Below are positions 6,674 through 14,568 of a stretch of 27,110 bases of DNA, in pieces (position 1 is the first letter of the stretch; every line of letters begins with the position of its first letter). The stretch spans positions 1-27,110 of the forward strand of contig CAZDKY010000045.1 of NCBI GenBank assembly GCA_964506505.1, in the 5' to 3' direction. Origin of the DNA: M55B129 sp964506505 (lineage in GTDB: Bacteria; Bacillota; Dethiobacteria; DTU022). The position numbers were made by a program, and so were the translations under genes. The notes under the pieces are model-generated. The model ran no database searches, was not told the DNA's origin, and saw only the letters and a list, made by a program, of their open reading frames with translations.

Positions 6674-7414
6674 CTAATCTTTGAGGGCACTGAGGATTGA
6701 GCGCAATCTTTCGCGATAACCGGCAGTTTCAATGACCGTCCCGGTAACCACTATGTCAGCTCCGGCCTGACGCACCCTTCGAGCATCAATTGCCGTCCGA
6801 ATGCCGCCCCCGACAATCAGGGGCACATTGATTTCCCGCTTTACCGCCCGGACCATGCCGGCCGGCACCGGCTGGGCCGCCCCGTTGCCTGCTTCAAGAA
6901 AAACATAGGACATTCCCATGTACTGAGCAGTAAGAGCATAGCCAATGGCCTGCCAGAAGTCATCACGTGCTACCAGTTCGGCTTCTCCGATTTCACCCAG
7001 CTTCATACCCGGTTCAATGAGGATATAACCTATCGCGAGGACTTCCACCGCGAGGCGCTTTAACACCGAGGATAACCGTGATTGCGTGCCGCTGATAAAC
7101 TGGGGATTACGCGAGTTTAGAAGGCTAAGAAACAGGAAAGCATCAAGATTCAAACAAATAGAGTCTGTTCCGGTTGGGAAAAAAAGAACAGGTATTGAAG
7201 TTTTCTCTTTCACGGCATCGGCTGTTTCTGAAAGGACACGCTGCGTTACCCTCGATGACCCGCCAACAAAGATCATATCACTGCCTACTTCCTGGGCCGT
7301 TTCAGCAAGTCTTCCGGCCGCTTCAGGAGCCTGGCGGACAGGATCAATGAGGGTAACATGGACTGCTCCCTTGCTCAATTTCCCCTGCAGGTAGCTTTGG
7401 ACTAGCATGTTCAT
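6674..7414 (-). CDS. Geranylgeranylglyceryl phosphate synthase family protein, archaeal (group II-like) type
   Basis: Members of this TIM-barrel family (PcrB/GGGPS, PF01884) join a polyprenyl diphosphate to sn-glycerol-1-phosphate, the first ether bond of archaeal-type lipids. The 246-residue protein has HVTLIDP at 19-25, GGSS at 51-54 (phosphate binding), SLLNSRNP at 97-104, FLEAGNGAAQPVP at 172-184, VGGGIR at 201-206 and GADIVVTGT at 218-226. The LEAG-GA-PVP block and longer mid-region match the group II enzymes of many archaea and Bacteroidetes; the Bacillus PcrB (group I, about 228 residues) has a different sequence there. The chain length used cannot be read from the sequence. ATG 7414 has GAGG six bases upstream. 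The gene has its own promoter and is not part of the ribosomal operon. Confidence 0.88.
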   Translation of the reverse strand: MNMLVQSYLQGKLSKGAVHVTLIDPVRQAPEAAGRLAETAQEVGSDMIFVGGSSRVTQRVLSETADAVKEKTSIPVLFFPTGTDSICLNLDAFLFLSLLNSRNPQFISGTQSRLSSVLKRLAVEVLAIGYILIEPGMKLGEIGEAELVARDDFWQAIGYALTAQYMGMSYVFLEAGNGAAQPVPAGMVRAVKREINVPLIVGGGIRTAIDARRVRQAGADIVVTGTVIETAGYRERLRSILSALKD

Positions 7415-7509
7415 TTTTATCCTCGTTTAAGATTAAATTATATTATCTTGCTGATGCAGTTTCACTTGACAGCTAACTTACAAACCTCCATTTTCCTCTC
7501 CTCAAGCTT

Positions 7510-7538
7510 ATTATAGTTTAGTTTATAACTTTTGACAA
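7510..7538 (-). promoter_or_regulatory. Sigma-A-type promoter of the lipid synthase gene
   Basis: On the minus strand, -35 TTGTCA (7538-7533) and a perfect -10 TATAAT (7515-7510) are separated by 17 bases. Transcription would start near 7503, leaving a leader of about 90 bases before the ATG at 7414. This shows the gene can be expressed apart from the ribosomal cluster. Confidence 0.8.
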
Positions 7539-7548
7539 CTGATTGTCA
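7533..7548. promoter_or_regulatory. Inverted repeat over the -35 box (possible operator)
   Basis: TGACAA (7533-7538) and TTGTCA (7543-7548) are perfect inverted arms around CTGA. One arm is the -35 box of the lipid synthase promoter, the position expected for a repressor site. No regulator gene is adjacent, so the factor is unknown. Confidence 0.45.
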
Positions 7549-7668
7549 GGTTTAAATAATCTTCTATTACCACACTGTTCAGCGGGGTTCGCATCTTAAC
7601 TAACCTCTCCACTGGCAAATCCAGTTTTCCCGGCTTATTTTCGCCTTTTCCTTTTTCAGCACATGATA

Positions 7669-7707
7669 AAACCCGCCTTCTGCATTTTACAATGCTCACG
7701 CGGGTTT
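7669..7707 (-). terminator. Terminator after rpsI
   Basis: Arms of eight perfect pairs (AAACCCGC at 7669-7676 with GCGGGTTT at 7700-7707) enclose an inner GCATT/AATGC stem. On the minus strand the stem ends in GGGTTTTATC, a short U-run. It lies 30 bases beyond the rpsI stop and closes the ribosomal cluster. Confidence 0.75.
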
Positions 7708-7736
7708 AATAAACCAAACATATTTCTATTAACAAT

Positions 7737-8129
7737 TTACCTCTTCGAGAACTGCGGAGCGCGGCGTGCTTTCTTTAAACCGCATTTTTTCCGTTCCTTC
7801 ATTCTTGGATCACGGGTTAGGTAACCGCTCTTCTTCAAGACCGGCCTGTATTCTCCTTCCGCCTGGAGCAGCGCTCTGGCAATACCATGCCTGATCGCCC
7901 CGGCCTGACCGGAAAATCCACCGCCTTCTACTTTGGCGATAATATCGAAACGGCTCTCCGTTTCCGTAGCTACCAGCGGCTGTCTAACAATCAGTTTCAG
8001 GGTTTCGAGACCGAAATACCGATCCATTTCTTTTCCGTTAATCACTATACGGCCGCTGCCGGGCAACAGACGAACTCTGGCCACCGATTTTTTGCGGCGT
8101 CCGGTCCCCAAATACTGTACTTCGCTCAA
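7737..8129 (-). CDS. rpsI: 30S ribosomal protein S9
   Basis: The 130-residue protein has the normal S9 length and pattern: YLGTGRRKKSVARVRL near the N-terminus, GGGFSGQAGAIRHGIARAL in the middle and the basic tail ending QFSKR, whose C-terminal arginine reaches the P-site tRNA anticodon in known ribosomes. The start codon is TTG and overlaps the rplM stop as TTGA. Its SD (GGAGG) lies inside the rplM coding end, ten bases upstream, so the pair is translationally linked. It is the last gene of the supercluster. Confidence 0.97.
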   Translation of the reverse strand: MSEVQYLGTGRRKKSVARVRLLPGSGRIVINGKEMDRYFGLETLKLIVRQPLVATETESRFDIIAKVEGGGFSGQAGAIRHGIARALLQAEGEYRPVLKKSGYLTRDPRMKERKKCGLKKARRAPQFSKR

Positions 8130-8593
8130 GAGTCAGGGCCTCCTTCCTTCAAAGCATCCGGCCCTTCTCCCCATGGCTGTGGCTGCTGGGCCTGGTGAGA
8201 ATGCTGGCTATCTCTGTATACTCGTAATTTTTTCAACATAGCCCGTCCCAGGCGGTTATGGGGCAACATTCCCCGTACAGCCATGTAAACGGCTTTTTCC
8301 GGTTTTTTATCCATTAATGTTGCATAATTAACCGCTTTTAATCCTCCGGGATAACCTGAATGGTGATAATACTTTTTCTGTTCAAGTTTTTTGCCGGTCA
8401 GGGCTACCTGTGCGGCATTGATGATGATCACATGATCGCCTGTATCAAGATGCGGGGTAAATTCCGGCTTGTGCTTACCCCTCAAAAGGCGAGCCGCTTC
8501 CGTGGCCACCCGACCGAGAGGTTTACCAGCTGCATCAATAATATACCAGCAACGTTTGATTTCATTTGGTTTAGCCATATATGTTGTACGCAT
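8126..8593 (-). CDS. rplM: 50S ribosomal protein L13
   Basis: L13 is an early assembly protein of the large subunit. Clear family blocks are YMAKPNEIKRCWYIIDAAGK at the start, RGKHKPEFTPHLDTGDHVI and MLPHNRLGRAMLKKL. I take the second of two adjacent ATGs (8593), preceded by GGGAG at eight bases; ATG 8596 is also possible. The 155 residues exceed the usual 142-148: after the common HQAQQPQP end there is a tail of about 13 residues (to GGPDS) whose DNA carries the rpsI ribosome site. A promoter at 8644-8672 allows rplM-rpsI to be transcribed on their own. Confidence 0.96.
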   Translation of the reverse strand: MRTTYMAKPNEIKRCWYIIDAAGKPLGRVATEAARLLRGKHKPEFTPHLDTGDHVIIINAAQVALTGKKLEQKKYYHHSGYPGGLKAVNYATLMDKKPEKAVYMAVRGMLPHNRLGRAMLKKLRVYRDSQHSHQAQQPQPWGEGPDALKEGGPDS

Positions 8594-8643
8594 CATGCAC
8601 TCTCCCTTTTCCTCTTCCAGTAAAACCAAAAGCCACAAACTAC

Positions 8644-8672
8644 ATTTTAATATACCCTGTGAAAGCTGTCAA
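8644..8672 (-). promoter_or_regulatory. Sigma-A-type promoter of rplM-rpsI
   Basis: On the minus strand a consensus -35 TTGACA (8672-8667) and -10 TAAAAT (8649-8644) are separated by 17 bases, in the 172-base gap between truA and rplM. Transcription would start near 8637, about 45 bases before the rplM ATG. Confidence 0.78.
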
Positions 8673-8765
8673 GCAATAGGCTATTTTTTTCTGGCAATGA
8701 AAGAGATTTGTTAATTATGGCCTGTTCTTGCTACTCCTTGGTCCTTAAGAGATCCAGATTCCGGT

Positions 8766-9512
8766 TTATAGATCATAAACAACTTTTTCCAGGCAAAGAC
8801 CACAGGCAGGAACAGTAGGTCCAACCGCTAAGGGTTTTCTCCCTTCCAGTGCTGCTTTGACATCCCCGGGATTTAGTTTGCCTTTGCCAACCCGAATCAG
8901 GGTACCGGTGAACAGGCGGACCATGTGATAAAGGAAACCACTCCCTTCAAAAAAGAGCACCACGATTTTTTCCTTTGGCCGCTCCACCAGTTCCACCCTG
9001 AACAGGGTTCTTTGTGTATCGGCCACCGGGCTCCCGGCAGCCTGAAAAGCTTTAAAATCGTGGGTACCTTCCAGGTAACCGACCGCTATTTTGATGCGAT
9101 CTATGTTCAGTTTATCGGCCTGGTGCAAGCTGTAAAGTCTTCTGGTAACCTGCGGGAAAAGGGCTTGATCAATAGTATAGCTGTAAATCTTTCGTTTGGC
9201 ATCAAAGCGAGCATGGAAACTGTCAGGTACTACCCGCGCCGCGGTAACCACAATATCGGATGGTAATACGGCATTGAGAGCATAGGGTAGGCAGGAAGTG
9301 GCTATCCGAAAAGGCACTCTGAAGTTGGCTGCCTGCCCGCGGGCATGGACACCTGCATCGGTCCGACCGGCAACGATGATCCTTATCGGCTCCTTGTAGA
9401 TTACCTGTAAGGCTCGTTCAATCGATTCCTGAACAGTTGGTGCATTGGCCTGGATCTGGAAACCGCTGTAGCCCGTCCCATCATAACTTATATAGATAAG
9501 GATGTTGTCCAT
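8766..9512 (-). CDS. truA: tRNA pseudouridine(38-40) synthase TruA
   Basis: TruA converts uridines 38-40 of the tRNA anticodon arm to pseudouridine. GRTDAGVHA at 49-57 carries the catalytic aspartate (Asp52), and YDGTGYSGFQ near the N-terminus and GSGFLYHMVR towards the C-terminus are family signatures. ATG 9512 is chosen because GGAG lies five bases upstream; the in-frame ATG at 9527 has no SD. The resulting 248 residues are typical. It follows ecfT, as in the Bacillus order ecfA1-ecfA2-ecfT-truA-rplM-rpsI. Confidence 0.95.
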   Translation of the reverse strand: MDNILIYISYDGTGYSGFQIQANAPTVQESIERALQVIYKEPIRIIVAGRTDAGVHARGQAANFRVPFRIATSCLPYALNAVLPSDIVVTAARVVPDSFHARFDAKRKIYSYTIDQALFPQVTRRLYSLHQADKLNIDRIKIAVGYLEGTHDFKAFQAAGSPVADTQRTLFRVELVERPKEKIVVLFFEGSGFLYHMVRLFTGTLIRVGKGKLNPGDVKAALEGRKPLAVGPTVPACGLCLEKVVYDL

Positions 9513-9613
9513 ACTCTCTCCATCCATTTTGTTATTTATTCCAGAGGCCAGGGGCTGCCACCGGGGTAAATTAGTTCATATCAACAGAGAAAGACTTAAT
9601 AATCATTAGTTCA

Positions 9614-10411
9614 TTACAGGCCAAAGATCAGGACAACCGCCATCAGGCCGAGAACCAAAATGATCACAATCCAGTCAAAGGCAGTGATTATGTCTTCATG
9701 CAGACTGGTCCGCCTGGATCCAATGCGAAAGCCGCGTGCTTCCATGGCCAGGGCCAGTTCGTCGGCCCGACGGAAAGCACTGACGAAAAGGGGCACAATC
9801 AGGGGAACCATGTTTCTGGCCCTGTGGAAAAGGGATCCCGTTTCAAAATCCGCCCCCCTGGCCAGCTGAGCTCGCATCAGCCGCTGGCTCTCTTCCATCA
9901 AAGTGGGAATAAAACGCAGAGCCACGGCCATGATCATGGCCACTTCTTCAGTAGGCAACCCGATCATCCTTAGCGGTTTGAGAAAACTGCTCATCCCCCC
10001 GGTCAACGCCAGAGGCGTGGTGGTCAAAGTAACCAGCAGGGAGAAAAGGACCAGGACAAATAGGCGGAGCACTATAAAAAGACCTTGCTGCAGACCCTCC
10101 GATTCAACAGTTACCCAACCTATCCGCAGGAGGACTACCCCGCCCTTTGTAAAAAAGAGATAGATCACCAGGGCAAAAACAGAAATCCAGATAACCGGTT
10201 TTAACCCGCGTAAAAAATAGCGGGGCGGTATTCCAGCTGTTGTGTAAAGTACTACGACAACCAGTAGCATAGCTCCCAGTCCACCGTAAGTGCGAATGCT
10301 AAACAGGAGAACCAGCAAAGCAATCAAAACGAGGATCTTTACTCTCGGGTTAAGCCGGTGAACCGGGCTTTCACCGGGCAGGTATTGTCCCAGGGTAATA
10401 CTGCTGCTCAT
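9614..10411 (-). CDS. ecfT: Energy-coupling factor transporter transmembrane protein EcfT
   Basis: EcfT is the membrane scaffold of group II ECF vitamin and metal transporters; it links the two ATPases to interchangeable substrate-binding S proteins. The 265 residues contain several hydrophobic spans (about 24-60, 72-88, 110-135, 155-172, 245-265) and the two Ala-Arg-Gly motifs on coupling helices (184-186 and 225-227) that dock into the ATPases. Its ATG overlaps the ecfA2 stop as ATGA. No S component is encoded here, which is normal for a shared module; the transported substrates cannot be inferred. Confidence 0.95.
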   Translation of the reverse strand: MSSSITLGQYLPGESPVHRLNPRVKILVLIALLVLLFSIRTYGGLGAMLLVVVVLYTTAGIPPRYFLRGLKPVIWISVFALVIYLFFTKGGVVLLRIGWVTVESEGLQQGLFIVLRLFVLVLFSLLVTLTTTPLALTGGMSSFLKPLRMIGLPTEEVAMIMAVALRFIPTLMEESQRLMRAQLARGADFETGSLFHRARNMVPLIVPLFVSAFRRADELALAMEARGFRIGSRRTSLHEDIITAFDWIVIILVLGLMAVVLIFGL

Positions 10412-11274
10412 CGGTTTTCCCGCCTAATCAACCTGTTCAGCTCCCGCCGGGCTTCTTTCAGGCTGTAAACAGCTGTATTTACAGCCAGCCCTTCCGCAAC
10501 CAGATCATACATAATTTCCGTTACCTCCGGCAGGGCCAGACCGAGGCGATAAAGTTCATCCCTCCGGCTAAAAACCTCGTCGGCGGAACCGTTTATGACC
10601 AGCCGCCCTTCCTGCAAAACGAGAACCCTGTCAGCCAACGAAGCCACTTCTTCCAAATGATGGGTGGATACAACAACGGTCAGGTCTTCCTTGCGGTTAA
10701 AGGCAGCAAGCAGTTTAAAAAGGCTGCGGCGGCCGGATGGATCAAGGCCCGCCGTCGGTTCGTCAAGGATCAGTACTTCCGGCTGAAGTGACAGGACTGC
10801 AGCAATGGCTACCAGTCGTTTCTGGCCGGAGCTGAGATGGAAAGGATGACGGTTTATGTATTGGCCTGCAACCAGACCCACTCTTTTCAGGGCGCCGTAC
10901 ACTCGCTCTCTGACAGTTTCATCATCAAGGCCAAGATTACGCGGGGCAAAAGCTACTTCGTCAAAAACAGTTTCAGAAAAAAACTGCTCCTCGGGCATCT
11001 GGAAAACCAGACCGATCCTGCGTCGCAGAAGGAGCAAATCTTTCCTGTCTTTGCTAATGGGCCGATCTTCGAATATAACCTGCCCGGAGGTGGGCATCAG
11101 CAGACCGTTCAGGTGCTGGATCAGGGTTGATTTGCCTGAACCGGAAGGACCAATGATCAAAACAATTTCGCCCTTCTCAATCCGAAAAGAAATATCATGC
11201 AGCGCCTCTGTAGCAAAAGGCCCGCCCGGCATGTAGGTATGGCTTAGTTTTTCCGCGCCAATAAACATAGGCAT
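10408..11274 (-). CDS. ecfA2: Energy-coupling factor transporter ATPase EcfA2
   Basis: This is the second ABC ATPase of the ECF module. Walker A is GPSGSGKST (42-50), the Q-loop glutamine is Gln92, the signature is LSSGQKR (147-153; LSGGQ is more common), Walker B with the catalytic glutamate is VLILDEP (167-173) and the switch histidine is in STHH (203-206). A C-terminal extension of about 60 residues is typical of EcfA. ATG 11274 has GGGAG eight bases upstream and overlaps the 3' end of ecfA1 by 31 bases, so expression of the two ATPases is linked. The 288-residue length is normal. Confidence 0.95.
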   Translation of the reverse strand: MPMFIGAEKLSHTYMPGGPFATEALHDISFRIEKGEIVLIIGPSGSGKSTLIQHLNGLLMPTSGQVIFEDRPISKDRKDLLLLRRRIGLVFQMPEEQFFSETVFDEVAFAPRNLGLDDETVRERVYGALKRVGLVAGQYINRHPFHLSSGQKRLVAIAAVLSLQPEVLILDEPTAGLDPSGRRSLFKLLAAFNRKEDLTVVVSTHHLEEVASLADRVLVLQEGRLVINGSADEVFSRRDELYRLGLALPEVTEIMYDLVAEGLAVNTAVYSLKEARRELNRLIRRENR

Positions 11275-12104
11275 TCTACCAGCTCCCGGTTGTGGAGTAA
11301 TTGGTAATCCAAAGCAAAACCGTCTTCCCGGAGCAAGGCAGCCAGCTCAACCGCAGTGGTCCCCTGCAAGCCAAGATTATGCAGCAATGTCAGATCCGTG
11401 AGCACTTCTTTTGGAGTGCCATCGCCTCTCAAAAAACCTCTATCAAGCACAATCACCCTTCGGGCAAAAGCAGCTTCGACGGGGGAATGGGTGACGTGGA
11501 TTACCCCCAGGCCACGGCTGCGGTTTAATTCAACTACTGTTTTCAGCACTTCCCGTCGTCCTTCAGGATCAAGCATCGCTGTCGGTTCATCCATGAGGAT
11601 AAAGTCAGGTTCCATGACCAAAATACCGGCAATAGCCACCCGCTGTTTTTCTCCTCCCGAAAGTAAGTGCGGAGGCTGCTTCAGCAGGTGACCAAGACCG
11701 AGCTGGCTGGCTGTTTGTAAAACTTTTCCCTGGATTTCAGCCTGCGGTAGAGCCAGGTTCTCCATTCCGAAAGCAATATCTTCTTCAACTGTTGTAGCTA
11801 CCAGCTGGTTATCAGGATTCTGAAAAATCATGCCGCAGCGACGGCGGATCTCCGGTAGATTTTCTTCTTCACGCGTAGAAAGGCCCCCGACAAGAACCTC
11901 TCCAGAAGAGGGAATGAGGAGGGCATTAAAAAGCTTTAATAAAGTAGTTTTTCCGGAACCATTTGGACCGATGAGGGCAATATATTCACCCCGTTTTACG
12001 CCAAGATTGATCCCGGAAAGAGCGGCTTTTGAAGGATCCTCTTCGCCTGGATAATAAAAATCAACAGCTCTGGCTTCGATTGATACTTCTGAACAGCCGG
12101 CCAT
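11244..12104 (-). CDS. ecfA1: Energy-coupling factor transporter ATPase EcfA1
   Basis: This is the first ABC ATPase of the ECF module, pairing with EcfA2 to power vitamin or metal uptake. Motifs are Walker A GPNGSGKTT (46-54), the Q-loop in IFQNPDNQ (93-100), signature LSGGEKQ (148-154), Walker B FILMDEP (168-174) and the switch histidine in VTHSPVEA. The ATG lies six bases after the rplQ stop with no strong SD, so it probably depends on ribosomes coming from rplQ. The position directly after rplQ is the common Firmicutes order. Confidence 0.95.
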   Translation of the reverse strand: MAGCSEVSIEARAVDFYYPGEEDPSKAALSGINLGVKRGEYIALIGPNGSGKTTLLKLFNALLIPSSGEVLVGGLSTREEENLPEIRRRCGMIFQNPDNQLVATTVEEDIAFGMENLALPQAEIQGKVLQTASQLGLGHLLKQPPHLLSGGEKQRVAIAGILVMEPDFILMDEPTAMLDPEGRREVLKTVVELNRSRGLGVIHVTHSPVEAAFARRVIVLDRGFLRGDGTPKEVLTDLTLLHNLGLQGTTAVELAALLREDGFALDYQLLHNRELVECLCLLARKN

Positions 12105-12110
12105 AATTTA

Positions 12111-12455
12111 TCAGTCGGTGAGCAGCTCCAGGATAACCATCGGAGCACTGTCTCCCCGGCGCGGTCCTTTCCGGACAATCCGCGTATATCCGCCTTCGCG
12201 GCCTTCCATTTTCGGGCCGATCTTTTCAAACAAATTTGTTACTACATCTTCATCCAGCATATAGGCAAGCGCCTGGCGGCGGGCGTGCAAATCTCCATGC
12301 TTGGCCAGGGTAATCATCTTCTCGGCCAGTGGACGGATAGCCCGGGCCCGGGCCGCCGTAGTTTCCATCCTGCCCGTTCTTAAAAAGGATGTAACCAGGC
12401 CGCGCAACAGGGCTCGCCTGGGACCGCTTTTCCTACTTAATTTCTGGTATGACAT
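12111..12455 (-). CDS. rplQ: 50S ribosomal protein L17
   Basis: The 114-residue protein matches bacterial L17, which sits near the peptide exit tunnel: YQKLSRKSGPRRALLRGL at the start, TTAARARAIRPLAEKMITLA in the middle and GGYTRIVRKGPRRGDSAPM towards the end. AGGAGG precedes the ATG. It follows rpoA after 24 bases, the standard end of the alpha operon, and is followed by the ECF genes. Confidence 0.97.
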   Translation of the reverse strand: MSYQKLSRKSGPRRALLRGLVTSFLRTGRMETTAARARAIRPLAEKMITLAKHGDLHARRQALAYMLDEDVVTNLFEKIGPKMEGREGGYTRIVRKGPRRGDSAPMVILELLTD

Positions 12456-12479
12456 CTTTTTTATATCCTCCTTGCAGGC

Positions 12480-13427
12480 TTACTCTCCGCTTGCAGAAAA
12501 ATCGAAGCCAAGCTCTTCGAGCTTCTGATCTACTTCTTCAAACGATTTTTTGCCCAGGTTGCGTACTTTCATCATCTCTTCCTCGGTCTTTTTCACCAGT
12601 TCACCTACTGTGTTTATTCCTGCCCGCTTCAAACAGTTGTAAGAACGAACTGAAAGATCAAGCTCTTCAATAGTCATATCAAGCTTGCGCTCGCGGTCTT
12701 CCTCCTGACGGTCGGAAGCTATTTCCACATCGTCAACCTTCTCGGTGAGGTTGACAAAGAGAGCAATATGAGTTTGTAAAATTTTGGCAGCGAGGGTGAT
12801 CGCTTCGTCAGGCCTGATGCTGCCATCGGTCCAGACTTCGAGGGTCAGCTTATCGAAATCTGTGATCTGCCCAACCCTTGTATTTTCGACCTTGTAGTTA
12901 ACTTTGCGGATCGGAGAAAACATAGAATCGACGGGGATAACCCCGATGGGCTGCTGGGAAAGTTTGTTCCTTTCCGCCGGCACGTAACCTCGTCCATTCT
13001 GGGCGTCCATCTCCATAAACAGCCTGGTGTTGTCTTCCAGGGTACAGATATGCTGATCTTCATTAAGAATCTCTACATCGGATGGAGCTTTAATATCTCC
13101 AGCCTTCACTGAACCGGCTTTGTCCGTATCAATAATTAAAGTCTGCGGTTCATCTGAGTAGATCTTTAATGATACAGCCTTTAAATTTAAAATAATCTCG
13201 ATCGTATCTTCAAGAACCCCGGCCAGGTTGGAAAATTCATGCAGGGCTCCATCAAACTTGACATTGGTAATTGCCGCTCCCGGCAGGGAAGACAAAAGAA
13301 TCCTTCGCAGAGTATTTCCAAGGGTTATACCATAACCTCTTTCAAGAGGCTCGACTACAAAACAGCCGTAGTTACTCTGGTCGTCTTTTTTAACATACTC
13401 TATTTTCGGCTTTTCAATTTCGATCAT
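12480..13427 (-). CDS. rpoA: DNA-directed RNA polymerase subunit alpha
   Basis: RpoA dimerises to nucleate RNA polymerase assembly and contacts upstream promoter DNA and activators. The 315 residues are the usual length. The N-terminal domain (about 1-230) shows GYGITLGNTLRRILLSSLPG and GYVPAERN; the C-terminal domain (about 245-310) shows LSVRSYNCLKRAGINTVGEL and RNLGKKSFEEV, the helix-hairpin-helix-like fold that binds UP elements. It lies between rpsD and rplQ as in most bacteria. The SD is GGAGGG, about 15 bases before the ATG, with a closer AAAGGAA. Confidence 0.98.
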   Translation of the reverse strand: MIEIEKPKIEYVKKDDQSNYGCFVVEPLERGYGITLGNTLRRILLSSLPGAAITNVKFDGALHEFSNLAGVLEDTIEIILNLKAVSLKIYSDEPQTLIIDTDKAGSVKAGDIKAPSDVEILNEDQHICTLEDNTRLFMEMDAQNGRGYVPAERNKLSQQPIGVIPVDSMFSPIRKVNYKVENTRVGQITDFDKLTLEVWTDGSIRPDEAITLAAKILQTHIALFVNLTEKVDDVEIASDRQEEDRERKLDMTIEELDLSVRSYNCLKRAGINTVGELVKKTEEEMMKVRNLGKKSFEEVDQKLEELGFDFSASGE

Positions 13428-13482
13428 AACTTATTCCTTTTACCCTCCTTACTTGATATATTGAGGGTGCACATTTCGTAAA

Positions 13483-14109
13483 TTATCGTGAATATAGCTC
13501 CACGATCAGGTGCTCGGTAACCGGCACATCAATTTCATCACGCTGAGGGATACGGATTACCCGTCCCTCCATCTTTTCATGATCCACATCCAGCCAGTCA
13601 ACCACACCCTGCTGTTCCCTGGCTTCGTTAATCAGCTTGAAAACAGGCTTATTCCTGTTTTTCTCCCGCACAGCAATCACATCGCCATCCCTGGTCAGAT
13701 AGGATGGTATATCGACCTTACGCCCGTTGACCTGGAAATGACCATGGTTAACCAGTTGCCTCGCTTCAGAACGAGACCTGGCCAGCCCGAGACGATAAAC
13801 AACATTATCCAGCCGGCTTTCCAAAAGTTGAAGCAAAATTTCACCGGTTACTCCTTTGCGACGGTCAGCCTCCTCAAAATAACGGCGGAACTGCCTTTCC
13901 ATCACTCCATAGATACGGCGTGCTTTTTGCTTTTCACGCAGCTGCAGGCCATACTCAGAAAATTTCTGGCGGCCCTGACCATGCTCTCCAGGTGGGTATG
14001 CATGGCGCACCACTGCACATTTATCGGTATAACAGCGATCCCCTTTCAGGTATAGCTTTTCTTTTTCTCTGCGACATAAACGACAAACTGCTTCTGTATG
14101 ACGTCCCAT
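13483..14109 (-). CDS. rpsD: 30S ribosomal protein S4 (zinc-binding form)
   Basis: S4 starts 16S rRNA folding and often represses its own operon. The 208 residues include an N-terminal zinc site (Cys9, Cys12, Cys26, Cys31), so this is the C+ form, and an S4 RNA-binding domain at about 97-160 (LDNVVYRLGLARSRSEARQL, NHGHFQVNGRKVDIPSY). GGAGG precedes the ATG. It sits between rpsK and rpoA. No S4-repressor leader structure was recognised. Confidence 0.97.
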   Translation of the reverse strand: MGRHTEAVCRLCRREKEKLYLKGDRCYTDKCAVVRHAYPPGEHGQGRQKFSEYGLQLREKQKARRIYGVMERQFRRYFEEADRRKGVTGEILLQLLESRLDNVVYRLGLARSRSEARQLVNHGHFQVNGRKVDIPSYLTRDGDVIAVREKNRNKPVFKLINEAREQQGVVDWLDVDHEKMEGRVIRIPQRDEIDVPVTEHLIVELYSR

Positions 14110-14145
14110 TTCGGATCAGATTGCACCTCCTTCATTCATATAGAT

Positions 14146-14538
14146 CTAAACTCTCCGCCTTTTTGGTGGACGGCACCCATTATGCGGTATCGGGGTAACA
14201 TCTTTTATGGCATTAACTTCAAGGCCGGCAGCCTGGAGGGAACGGATAGCCGCTTCACGACCGGCTCCCGGTCCTTTAACATATACTTCGACCTGCCTCA
14301 TTCCATGCTCCATAGCTACTTTGGCCGCCGCTTCCGCGGCGAGCTGTGCGGCAAAGGGAGTCGATTTGCGGGACCCCTTGAAACCCACATTGCCGGCACT
14401 GGACCAAGAAATACCATTTCCGTCGACATCAGTTATGCTGATAAAAGTGTTGTTAAAAGTCGACTTAATATGAGCAACCCCTCGCTCAATATTTTTTCTT
14501 TCCCGGCGCTTGGTGCGGGTGGTTTTCTTCTTAACCAA
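14146..14538 (-). CDS. rpsK: 30S ribosomal protein S11
   Basis: S11 forms part of the small-subunit platform near the mRNA exit. The 130 residues show GVAHIKSTFNNTFISITDV, SSAGNVGFKGSRKSTPFAAQ and the conserved C-terminal DVTPIPHNGCRPPKRRRV. The start codon is TTG, preceded by GGGAGG at about 12 bases. Gene order rpsM-rpsK-rpsD is canonical. Confidence 0.97.
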   Translation of the reverse strand: MVKKKTTRTKRRERKNIERGVAHIKSTFNNTFISITDVDGNGISWSSAGNVGFKGSRKSTPFAAQLAAEAAAKVAMEHGMRQVEVYVKGPGAGREAAIRSLQAAGLEVNAIKDVTPIPHNGCRPPKRRRV

Positions 14539-14568
14539 TTTTTTTCAGTTCCTCCCTTCTGGATCCGC

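Larger units (their letters stand above)
7415..7736. other. Intergenic region between the lipid synthase and rpsI
   Basis: This 322-base gap holds, from right to left, the terminator hairpin of the ribosomal cluster (7669-7707), a pyrimidine-rich stretch with no credible gene, the inverted repeat at 7533-7548, the minus-strand promoter at 7510-7538 and the 5' leader of the lipid gene. Confidence 0.7.

Noticed and set aside
7523..7594. 23-codon minus-strand frame with GGAGAGG nine bases upstream
   Set aside because: It lies between the ribosomal terminator and the lipid gene promoter, runs over the inverted repeat and has no promoter of its own that I can see; chance occurrence is more likely.
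8673..8765. Possible L13-type or T-box leader between truA and the rplM promoter
   Set aside because: The region lies upstream of the proposed transcription start and I could not draw a convincing conserved leader structure or T-box sequence.
9528..9613. Search for a terminator or promoter between ecfT and truA
   Set aside because: No stem with a U-run and no paired -35/-10 boxes were found in these 86 bases; the genes are probably cotranscribed.
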